Positions 49,998 to 60,900 of a stretch of DNA of 64,000 bases are shown in pieces. The first letter of the stretch is position 1; each line of letters begins with the position of its first letter. Below the pieces are notes generated by a model. The model was not told the origin of the DNA, did not search any database, and worked only from the letters and a program-made list of their open reading frames with translations. The position numbers were made by a program, and so were the translations under genes. Origin of the DNA: Eretmocerus hayati (Eukaryota; Arthropoda; Insecta; Hymenoptera; Aphelinidae); contig CM056743.1 of NCBI GenBank assembly GCA_029851415.1, forward strand, positions 25,210,905-25,274,904. Reading direction: 5' to 3'.

Positions 49998-52253
49998 TCT
50001 AACACGTTCACTACATAATTGTCTATAGTGTCAGGAATGTTCTTTCTCCCATCAGAAGTTTCTGGTATGGAAAAGCTGGTAAAAATGGTAAAATTAGGAT
50101 TTTGAAATTTTTCAATATCTTATTCTGTTCCATCTCGTAATCTCTTTGTGAGAATTCATTGATGTTTCATTAAGTTCCTTATCAGAATGGATGATATTTT
50201 TCAGGATTTTTTCAAATTTTTTCGATTCAACACTAGAAAACCCAAATTATTGAAAATCGTTAATGCCATCTGGAAAGGAAAAAATAGTGGAAGGATTGAG
50301 TTCTAAAATGCCTCAATCGATTGTCAATAAACGTACCGTACAACTTGGCCATCAGCACAAATACCATTCTAGTGCATCGAAAGATAGTATCTCGATACCC
50401 TTTGAAAAAAAAAAAACGTGTTATATACGCACCATGCTTGCAGCACTGCAACTTATTACCCTACAAATGCACCGTTACAACCACCCTCATTCATACGTGA
50501 ATTACCCATGCCTGTTCGAATACTAATACAAAAATTCAAACCCTCAAAACCAACCCCTTCAAACTGCGCATGCGCGTAAAATTTAAATTTGGCGCGTTAG
50601 GGTGGCGTGATGCGCGTTTGCTATCGATTCCGACGCGATCCGGCCTCCCTTTCTTCTACACACATACATACATGTTATATTGGTGCGAGGGAGTATTAGA
50701 GGGTGCAAAAGGTGCAAATGTAACTACATACATATTACACATACAAGTGATGCAGTTATATATACAGGGTCTTGCGCGAAAGTCACGCCACCAACATATA
50801 TTCCAACCCCCCCAGTAAAGTGTATCCCGGCGCAGGGTATCGGCCTAACTGGTGTCTTTTATAAATGCAGTATAACGCCATCGTTCGTTCAAGAAACACA
50901 TTCGGGACTTCTTTATTTATTTTTTTTATATATAAAAACATGCCGGCCTCTGGTATTGAATTTTTACTAGACCCTCCCAGATATTTGTCAGTAGTGTGAT
51001 ATAATTAATTTGGTGTCAGTGAGATTTTATTTTTTTGGATGGTCAATAAAATTGGATGGAGATTGCAATGTTTGCATACATGTTTAAAGTATTGAGAAAC
51101 GTTTGGAACCATGGCGGACTTGATGAGTTTTCTGATCGAGGTAAAATAACAAAATTTATAGGTAGATTTTGTGTGTAATTTGTGAGGTGTGAATCATGGG
51201 GTTGAATCTTGTCAAAGGGTTGCTAAATGTTTGTGTGTTGTAGAAGTAGATGTATAAAAGTATTTTAAGGGTTGGATTATGAGATGTTTTTGACAGGTGT
51301 GCTTGCGAGCTACTACGTGATCATTGACGTTTTTTTTTTCTACTTCAACGTTCTCGACAGACATATGTGATTGTGTGATGTATAAATTGTTCATTGCATA
51401 TATACCTGTATATATGACAAGCTTAGGGTGCTGAACTTGACCGTGCCCATTTTACATACTTGCGCCCCCAAGATTTCATATACCACATCATATTCATATA
51501 CATATATACCACCAACTTTTTTTTACACAAGCTCGGGTTGCTTTTGCGCATTTAATCCGTATAAAGTTAGTATGAAGTGCAATATATCTGCAGATATGTA
51601 CACGAATTCGGCATTCGTCCTATATATCTTGAAATAATCTGCAGTATGTATGCGAAAATCCTCGCGAAAATCGCTTCGGTTGATGCAAAAAGGGTCTGAC
51701 ATCAGAGTCACGAGACACTAAAAAAAATTGGGTTATTCGAGGTTGACATGACGAACATACGGAGCCGGTATTTTTTGTATATTTTTTTATGATATGTTTT
51801 ACGTATGAGTAGAGTGTTGGCATCGCATTTTATCCCATATGTCTATGTTAGTAAGTGTGGGAGAAAAGTACACCGATCGATAAGATCGATTGGAATCGAT
51901 CGACTTTAGAGAATCACTATACGAGTAGTAGGATGTTTTATTTTATTGGATATATACAGTGCGTGTACTGTACGTGCTCGCATGTTTGAAGAAAATATTG
52001 CGTATGTAACGTCTGAATACATTGTATTTGTGAGCTCTGACGTTATATTTTCTCGGTAGATTTTTTTCAGTGAGAAAAATTTAGTCATTCTACAATGTAT
52101 GTCTGTATGTGGATAATTTCGCTGTCAGTGCATAAAAATTTCAAAATCAAAGATAACTTTTGGTGTGTGTGTGTGTGTAACTTAGATGTATTACAGGGTC
52201 TAAATGCATGGTGACGTACTTAAAATTGTGATCTCACAAAAAATACTAAACAA
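49998..52253. other. No gene seen apart from a candidate promoter
   Basis: Contains the NRF1-type site and CpG-rich block at 50565-50655, and a short (GT)n at about 52161-52178. No coding exon is supported. Confidence 0.4.
50565..50576. promoter_or_regulatory. Perfect NRF1/Ewg-type site TGCGCATGCGCG
   Basis: TGCGCATGCGCG matches the palindromic NRF1 family site. The next 80 bp are unusually CpG-rich for this window (GGCGCG, GGTGGCGTGATGCGCG, CCGACGCGATCCGG). This may mark a promoter on either strand. No first exon could be confirmed. Confidence 0.4.
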
Positions 52254-53232
52254 GGTATAAGTTGTATCCAACATGACCCGCACCCTTAAGCCGTTTTGCC
52301 AATAGTTTTGGCCCATTCATCAATATTTTCCAACGTACACTCAACCTCATTTAGAAGCGTATTGCAAGAAATTTAAAATGAGTTTTGGTAAATTTGATTT
52401 TGACTAGCCAGAGCCGAACTATCACGATTACCTTAAAAAGTGATAATTCGTGAATTTGCGAAAGGGTGTATCCAACATCCTCTCGCCCCATTAAACCATT
52501 TCCTCAACAACTCTGGCCTACCTCAATATTTTTCAATTTACTTTAGCTCATTTCAAGGCTTTATTCAAGACCTCCAAAATGAACTAGAATACGTCTAATT
52601 TTGATCAACTAGAGTCAAGCTATCTTGATTTTCCCAGAGAAACCCGTGTAAATCGGGGATAAAGTGCATAGAATCATTTTTACCGGCGTGCACTTTGCAC
52701 ATTTGGAGTTTTCTGCCGATTCCAAACACCATTTTCGACTATTAGGGCGTAACAAACACGTTCTGAGTGTTGAAAAAAATTCGTACTGTACTTCCTTATG
52801 AGATAGCTACTTGGGGGGAGTGGTGGGGGGCAGGATGTTGGATGCACACCAATTTTGGCCCCCATTTTCGCGATCCCCGTATTTCGCTCATAAAATTACT
52901 CCAAATCAAAGATTTGCAACTCTCAGAAACGAATTTTGAAGGTCTTGAAAGGAGGAATCGAATGCGCTAAAGTACGTTAAGATTGGTTGCACAGAAAATT
53001 CTTTTCATTGGTATTACCAAAAGCAATATCGTTATGCAAAAACTCACTTGATATTTTCTGGGAGACGCAAAAATCGCCCAGGGTTGGGCCAAGTCATTAA
53101 TTTTCTCATAATTTAAGATAACAAACGTAAGAAAAAAAAATTTCCCCAAGGTCAACGGGTGCTCAATTCTGAGATCGGCATATGGGGGCATGTAGGGTAC
53201 AGAGGGTATGTTGGGTACACTTATCTCATATC
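52254..53232. mobile_element. Diverged nested inverted-repeat element related to the 53.4-kb one
   Basis: AAGTTGTATCCAACATGACC (about 52258) and GTGTATCCAACATCCTCTCG (about 52466) are mirrored by CAGGATGTTGGATGCACAC (about 52832) and TATGTTGGGTACACTT (about 53205). The interior shares an AAGGTCTTGAAA and TACGTTA block with the next two elements. The ends are uncertain because the arms are diverged. Confidence 0.5.
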
Positions 53233-53422
53233 TCATTGAATTTTCCAAATTACTTGCATTACAAGCTCGAATTGAATTTCAAAAGCATAAAATTTCAACT
53301 GAATCCAGAGTTACTGGGACCATGATGTTGAGCTCGAAGAGAATCATGAAGCATGACAGATTTGTGATGAATATCAAATATAATGATCACAATTAACTCC
53401 CAAATTAATTTGAATTTCAAGT

Positions 53423-54310
53423 AAGGTGGTTGTGCCTAATATGCCCCCACTCAAGTTCTCGAATGTACGAGCCCGCAGACCTTGCCGCGCATTTTTTTCA
53501 TATTCGTTACGTTGAAATATGAGAAAATAAACGTTTAGGACCGATCCCAAATGACAGGCGCATTTCTTAGAACGAAAAAATTGGTTTTTGGTACTTTTGA
53601 CTTCTTTTTTGTTAATTACTAAAAGCTATGTCAAACAAAACTGGTACAACTAATCTCAACGTATCTTAGCTCATTTTCTTTGTTTTTGTTTCATCTTCAA
53701 GGTGCTTTTTACAAAATTGCAAAATTCGATTTCTAGTCAATTCTACGCCCACATTACTAAAAAAAGTGCAGTGTTCCTAATATGCCCCCATCCTTTTTTC
53801 CGCATGTAGAGGGCTTTGCGCAATGCCGCAAGCACTTTTAGCACTTTTTTGTCGAGATAACATTATTTTCAGGTGTGTTTAGCGATATCCAGCAGAATGG
53901 GACCTTCAGAACGCACAAATCTCGCAAAATATGCTAAAAGTCGATTTTTATGTTAATTTTGAGGTTATGTGCACTCTAAATCATCGATAATACCTCAAAT
54001 CATGGCTATTTATCCATTCAATACATTACCGTAATGCTCCGGAACCGATACCACTTTTCCAAAGCTTCAGAATCGCGGAATGACTATGGGGGCATATTAG
54101 GAACACATTGTCAAAAACTCGCAAAAAATCTTTTTCTGCGAAAATCAAGATAGATCGGCTCCAATTTCTTGAAATCAAAAGTGATTTACCTCATTTCAAA
54201 GGTCTTGAAATTATCTTTAAAACGAGCTAAGATACGTTGAACAATATTGAGATGAGCCAAAACTATGAGCAAAACAAAAGTAGTGGGAGCATATTAGGCA
54301 CACTTACCTT
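53423..54310. mobile_element. Nested inverted-repeat element with CCTAATATGCCCCCA motifs
   Basis: TAAGGTGGTTGTGCCTAATA starts the left end and is inverted at about 54283-54310. A second inner pair, GTTCCTAATATGCCCCCATC near 53773 and its inverse near 54087, makes two concentric hairpins. Internal arms share GAGCTAAGATACGTTGA. No coding capacity. Confidence 0.65.
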
Positions 54311-54364
54311 ATTAGTGTTCATGATCTGGAACCTTTGTTTTTCTTTGTACGAAGTATCGATTTA

Positions 54365-55244
54365 CAGTACCCTGCAAAAAAAATGGAACACGGATACCTT
54401 CACTAAAACAGCCATTACTCCGATGCCTTTGGGTCTACGCCAATTTTTCAAAAAGCACTTGAAAGATGAGAAAAAAATCTATCAAATTATGTGTTTTGAA
54501 ATTTTTCTTGATCGAGATTTCATGCCTTTAATTGACACTCAAAATTGGGAAAATTCTCATTTCAATCAATCATCGATCACTTATCGGGAAATTACGATAG
54601 CGTAGAAATTCTTGCGGGATCTTGTAGCTCTTTTCAAGACCTTCAAAATCGTTTTTTTTTATACATTACTCTACGATTTTTCACACCCGAGTTACGAGCG
54701 ATCTCGTACAAAGAATTTCGTACGAGTTGAGGGTATCGAAAGTATGGAGACATGAGTTTTTCTTAGTTGAGGTGGGCGGAAGTCCTTTCGACCAATTTTT
54801 GGAATGAACCTGGCAATTATTTCATGGAATTCTGCAGATTATACGTCATAATCGTAGATTATGACCTTTTCCGTATTTTTGTTACACTCAACCCGTACAA
54901 AATTCTTTGTACGAGGTTGCTCGTAACTTGGGTATAAAAAACCGTCGAGTAATGTATAAAAAACGATTTCAAAGGTCTTGAAAAGAGCTACAACATCCCG
55001 CAAAAATTGTCACGCTATCGTAATTTCCCGATAAATGATCGATGATTGATTGAAATGAGAATTTTTCCAATTTTGAGTGTCAATTAAAGGCATGAAATTT
55101 CGATCAAAAAAATTTTTAAAACACATAATTTGATGGATTTTTTCTCATCTTTCAAGTGCTTTTTGGAAAATTGGCGTAAACCCAAACGCGTCGGAGTAAT
55201 GGTTAGTGAGGGTATCCGTGTTCCATTTTTTTCGCAGGGTACTG
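54365..55244. mobile_element. Fully palindromic Tc1/mariner-like MITE
   Basis: The termini CAGTACCCTGC are flanked by TA on both sides (54363-54364 and 55245-55246). The arms continue inverted for ~400 bp, including GGAACACGGATACC, CGCCAATTTTTC, CTTGAAAGATGAG and CGTACAAAGAATTT. The spacer is only ~100 bp. A CAGT end with a TA duplication is the Tc1/mariner pattern. Non-coding. Confidence 0.75.
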
Positions 55245-56452
55245 TATCACTTCATTCTGTTGATAGAAATTAGTTTTCTGTATGACTGAGACGAAAATGG
55301 AACTTAAATTTTGCTTTTCACTGCCTCTAAAATCTTTCCCAAATGTATAAAATAATGTGTCCATGATATCGATATCTTCAATATGAATGAAGACAATTTT
55401 CTTTGATTTTTCTCATATCTCCTGTATGCGTACTTATGGGGGAGCCGTGTAAGAATTTTTACAATTACCGCACAATCCCCATATACATCATTTACCCATG
55501 GAGAATACGTGGAGTTGAGTTATGCCAAGTATGCGCGCACACGTTTTTGATTATAAGCATATTACAATTTTACGAGAAGCTAAGTCTTCTCTCCATTATT
55601 ATATCACATGATCCAGTACATGAATCACAACTGGATTCTTGAAATATTTGATGAGTAATGAATTATTGAGGCAATGCTAGTGAATCGTATGCACATACCC
55701 CTTAATTGTATACAATAAGGCGAGAAATCATAAGTTGTGGGCGAAAGTTTGATAAATAGGTAAATAGATGCTAACCTTGAGTCTATTTGTTCTAAAAAAT
55801 TTTTTTTTGCACCATATTGCAAAGCACAAAGTTCTTTCAACAAAACTCTACAGGTCTAATTTTCTTGAAAAAAATGGTACATGTCACTAATGTCACGTGT
55901 CTCGTTCTTCTTGTAATCTTAAATTGCATGCCTACCAGTTGACATCTCTCAAAACATTGAGCATCGGATGATTACTGCATATCATTTTTGACTTGACTTT
56001 CCTTCCGAGAGACTCAGCTCGATTACGTCAATCTTATGCGATAAAATCCGAGTCATTATAATGTCGTTTGACCACGTCTACATCATCGTCAGTTTACGCC
56101 TTTCCAAATCATTTCATCGAGGAATATTCCTCAGACTAATCCTTCTAAAGAATTTTGGAAATCTATTAGCCACAAGGCCTGTGTAGCTCGTGTCTTTTGT
56201 GCCCGACGAAAATTCCTAGACAAAGATATAGAAATTATCGCATCAAGAGTCACTGTGTACGTTAATTTGGCTTGAATGAATTTATTTCCTGTCATCGGTC
56301 ATTCATCCTTTCTACCTCGTTCGAAATTATCAATACTTAGATGAGGCATTAATTTACGTGCACTTTTTTTATCGATGCCCTCGTTGATGCCTGAAAAAGG
56401 ATGAGACAATTTCACCTAAATCTATTAATCATTAAAATTCTAAAGAAGTCCT

Positions 56453-56505
56453 TACCTTTGCGGTTGAGCTATGATCTAATAGATCATAGCTCAACCGCAA
56501 AGGTA
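56453..56505. repeat. Perfect 53-nt palindrome (26-bp arms, 1-nt centre)
   Basis: TACCTTTGCGGTTGAGCTAT and GATCTA are followed by A and then the exact inverse complement. No mismatch. Confidence 0.92.
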
Positions 56506-56512
56506 TACAAAA

Positions 56513-56563
56513 TAAAATAATAGGCACTCAAAGTTAATAACTTTGTGTGCCTACTATTTTCAC
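56513..56563. repeat. Second adjacent hairpin
   Basis: AAATAATAGGCACTCAAAGT is mirrored by ACTTTGTGTGCCTACTATTT with few mismatches, 8 bp after the perfect palindrome at 56453. Confidence 0.8.
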
Positions 56564-56825
56564 TTCATTATTATTATTTCAGTTTTTTAAATATACTCAA
56601 CTCGATTCCTTAAAATGTATTTTCTTCCCATTGGTAAAATCCTGCCCAGGTATCAATTAAACTAGAATTTGAATAAATGGATCTTGATTGAAATCATAGA
56701 AAGGATAAAAGTGTCAGAAGTAGAGCTATACTTGATAAAATAGTGGAGAAAAGGATGGAAGAAAATACATTTACCATGCATAACTTCACATCTTCTGTCC
56801 CTGGATACATAATCTCTTAAAGCTG

Positions 56826-56892
56826 CTGTGTAAGAGGGGTCAGTTCTCATCACTCATTCGAAAAATCGTGGGTTCGATCCCGGTTGCCAAAA
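56826..56892 (+). repeat. tRNA-like B-box (GGTTCGATCCC); possible tRNA-derived SINE fragment
   Basis: GGGTTCGATCCCGG near 56870 matches a Pol III B-box. A weak A-box-like TGTGTAAGAGG lies ~40 bp upstream. The T-stem does not pair well and no acceptor or anticodon stem is apparent, so this is not an intact tRNA. A degraded tRNA-derived SINE is possible. Confidence 0.25.
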
Positions 56893-57998
56893 CCACTACG
56901 ATTTTTTTCAAAGTATTTTTTACCGTGGTTTCGGTGGTTGGGAGTTCACGTCAAACCGTATTAGATGTTAGTGGATACGTGAGTTCATTCTTCTAACACT
57001 CTTCTTCAATTTAAAAAAGAGATTTCCGAGATGGATTCATATCTTCTCTATAGAAAAAAAGAGTGCTTTGGTTTACTAATTATCAAAGAGTCTATCCAGC
57101 CTATAATTCAGAAATCAAATCAAATGACATCAAAATCGAATAATTTTGTATATTCTGGTTTTTTATCTGTTGGATTTCGTTGCCTTATTCATGCTAACTC
57201 CTTATGACTAAAATGTTAGATGTTATCACTATAAATATTACATTCTCATACCTTTAAAAAAAAAGCTTAGTAAATCCATCAAAAATGTCACTTACTGCCC
57301 ATAATCATAGAAAAATTCCAAAAAATACTCATGTTGTTGACGACAATCAAAATAATAGGCAAGCAATAAACTCTACAAAGTGGAATCAATCCCTTACTCC
57401 AATAATCACTCAATAATTTTGATCCTTGACCGATGCCAAGTAAAAATTCGCTAAGATTTGGCATCAATTCCTCAAAGTACTCACTCTTTACAACTCTCTT
57501 TTATTTGTCCGCGATGCTGATGATGATAGCCATGCAGCAGGCTCATCGCATACCCCACTTTCTCTCCCGTTATAATTCGTGTTTGCGGCTTATGGAGCGG
57601 AAATTGCCTATGCGCCTAAGAAACTCGACTCTTTCGCATTGCGACTATATTAGTTTTCCGCCTTAGCTTATTAACCATCAGCTATATAGTACAACGTTCA
57701 AAGTCATCGGATTCTGGCCCCTTGCGGGTATAATACGAGTTTAGAGTTGATAAACATTGAAAACTATCGTATACACTTGAGCTCACCTACTTATTACTTA
57801 TGCACAGGTGTTACACGGTCAATAGCCGTATAATTCTTCATTGGGTGTTACAGGTGCTACAATACCTTCCTCTTAGATTTTTTTTTTTTTCGAACAATAT
57901 TCTCATATATGGTGTTTATTTGGGATTGTGATATATTTGTATTCTATGTAAATACTGATGTATTGATTTGGATATCTTCTTTTTTCTTTGTTTCAGAT

Positions 57999-60900
57999 AT
58001 GGCTGCCGTCCAGCCGCTTTTGACGAACGGCATTGCCAATGGATATGGGAAAAACGAAAAGGTAAAGTATAGTCTATCTATCTATCTATTGGTTGCTCTA
58101 GTTTGTGAATTTTTTTTTTCCTTTTTTCCTTTTGTATCCAAGCGATTGGAACTAATGGAATTTTATGTCTTTTTCAGGCACTAAGTCACAAAGTTCCTCT
58201 GTACGCTCCAGCGAGTGAAACGGGATCGGATGGTGAGTCGATGCATCTTTCAATATTTTTTTCGTCACATTTCTTCATTTATTTCTTGTCGTTATCGTTG
58301 TTTTTCAATTCGTTATATTTTTTCAGTTTCATTCTGATATAATCCAAAGTTTCTATTAGCTCACGAATAAATCTTGATGATGGAAAATTTTAGCCAAGAA
58401 TTTTAAAAAACCAGAATTTTTCCTTTGATTTGGAATAATTTTCTTGAACTCATAAGTCATGGCAGTAAATTCTATATTCCATGATTGAGTCATAGAAAAT
58501 TTTAAATAAGATTCTCACAGAGTTGTTGGTCTTCTACGTATACGCATTTTTCCTCTTCGAAATAATCTATTTCATGAAACAGCTCACAAAGCTGTTCTCA
58601 CAATGTCCTGGTTCAAAAGCTAATTTGAGACTATAGTCCGGTCCGCCTAGGACCTTTTGTTGTACCGTCTGCGTACAGGAGTGTACAAAATACCATGAAA
58701 AGTGTGTGGAATGAAGTTTAATTTCCGACTAAGGTGGGCATTGTACGTTTTATAGGAGCCGAGTAATGAATTTTCAAAAAAATTAATTTGCAAGAGGTTT
58801 TGTACCGATAGCGTACAGTGCCCACCTTATGCTCATTTGAAAGCTCTTGATGAGTACATTGAAGTAAGAATAAGGTGGGCACTCCAGGTACGGTTGGTAA
58901 TGGATAATTAAGGGGTGAAAGGTCGAAATTTTGACAAAAATGGGTTGAAATGCAGTTTTTGCCATTTAACTCGGAAACAACGACATTTATCGAAATTTTA
59001 CAAGAATACTTTTTTGTTCATCTTTCAAAAATCTTTCATTTGCATACCCGCACTTTATCTCAAAAATTCGTCATGTGGTCAAAATTTTGAAAAAATGGTT
59101 GAAAATGCATTTTTTGCCATTTAACTCGGAAACAACGACATTTATCGAAATTTTACAAGAATACTTTTTTGTTCATCTTTCAAAAATCTTTAATTTGCAT
59201 ACCCGCACTTTATCTCAAAAATCTGTCATGTGGTCAAAATTTTGACAAAAATTGTCGAAAATACGTTTTTTGCCATTTAACTCGAAAACAACGACATTTA
59301 TCGAAATTTTACAGGAATACTTTTTTGTTCATCTTTCAAAAATCTTCAATTTGCATACCCGCACTTTATCTCAAAATTCGTCATGTGGTCAAAATTTTGA
59401 CAAAAATGGTTGAAAATGCATTTTTTGCCATTTAACTCGAAAACAACGACATTTATCGAAATTTTACAAGAATACTTTTTTGTTCATCTTTCAAAAATCT
59501 TCAATTTGCATACCCGCACTTTATCTCAAAAATCTGTCATGTGGTCAAAATTTTGACAAAAATTGTCGAAAATACGTTTTTTGTCATTTAACTCGAAAAC
59601 AACGACATTTATCGAAATTTTACAGGAATACTTTTTTGTTCATCTTTCAAAAATCTTCAATTTGCATACCCGCACTTTATCTCAAAAATCTGTCATGTGG
59701 TCAAAATTTTGACAAAAATTGTCGAAAATACGTTTTTTGCCATTTAACTCGAAAACAACGACATTTATCGAAATTTTACAGGAATACTTTTTTGTTCATC
59801 TTTCAAAAATCTTCAATTTGCATACCCGCACTTTATCTCAAAATTCGTCATGTGGTCAAAATTTTGACAAAAATGGTTGAAAATGCATTTTTTGCCATTT
59901 AACTCGAAAACAACGACATTTATCGAAATTTTACAAGAATACTTTTTTTATCATCTTTCAAAAATCTTCAATTTGCATACCCGCACTTTATCTCAAAAAT
60001 CTGTCATGTGGTCAAAATTTTGACAAAAATTGTCGAAAATACGTTTTTTGTCATTTAACTCGAAAACAACGACATTTATCGAAATTTTACAGGAATACTT
60101 TTTTGTTCATCTTCCAAAAATCTTTAATTTGCATACCCGCACTTTATCTCAAAATTCGTCATGTGGTCAAAATTTTGACAGAAATGGTTAAAAATGCATT
60201 TTTTGCCATTTAACTCGGAAACAACGACATTTATCGAAATTTTACATGAATACTTTTTTGTTCATCTTTCGAAAATCTTCAATTTGCGTACCCGTAGTTT
60301 ATTTCAGAAATCGGTCATCTCTGAGATACTCGTGAAAGACCTTGTATCCTGAGATATCGTGCGTTACAAGGTCTTTCACGAGTATCTCAGAGATGACCGA
60401 TTTCTGAAATGAACTACAGGTACGCAAATTGAAGATTTTTGAAAGATGAACAAAAAAGTATTCATGTAAAATTTCGATAAATGTCGTTGTTTCCGAGTTA
60501 AACGGCAAAAAATGCATTTTCAACCATTTTTGTCAAAATTTTGACCACATGACGAATTTTGAGATAAAGTGCGGGTATGCAAATTAAAGATTTTTGAAAG
60601 ATGAACAAAAAAGTATTCCTGTAAAATTTCGATAAATGTCGTTGTTTTCGAGTTAAATGACAAAAAACGTATTTTCGACAATTTTTGTCAAAATTTTGAC
60701 CACATGACAGATTTTTGAGATAAAGTGCGGGTATGCAAATTGAAGATTTTTGAAAGATGAACAAAAAAGTATTCTTGTAAAATTTCGATAAATGTCGTTG
60801 TTTTCGAGTTAAATGGCAAAAAATGCATTTTCAACCATTTTTGTCAAAATTTTGACCACATGACGAATTTTGAGATAAAGTGCGGGTATGCAAATTAAAG

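Larger units (their letters stand above)
55247..57996 (+). other. Upstream region of the ACSBG gene
   Basis: AT-rich, with the hairpins at 56453-56563 and the tRNA-like fragment. It ends at the TTTCAG acceptor (57991-57996) just before the ACSBG start codon, so part of it is 5' intron. Confidence 0.4.

Noticed and set aside
51111..51140. ATGGCGGACTTGATG with good start context followed by GAG and a GT donor, as a first coding exon
   Set aside because: Ten codons only, and splicing it to the ACSBG acceptor at 57996 would be out of frame with the known start. No other partner exon was found.
56862..56892. Functional tRNA gene
   Set aside because: Only the B-box is good; the T-stem has a mismatch and wobble pairs, and no acceptor or anticodon stem can be drawn.
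58961..60360. CRISPR-like regular spacing of repeats
   Set aside because: The units are contiguous tandem repeats without unique spacers, in a eukaryotic intron.
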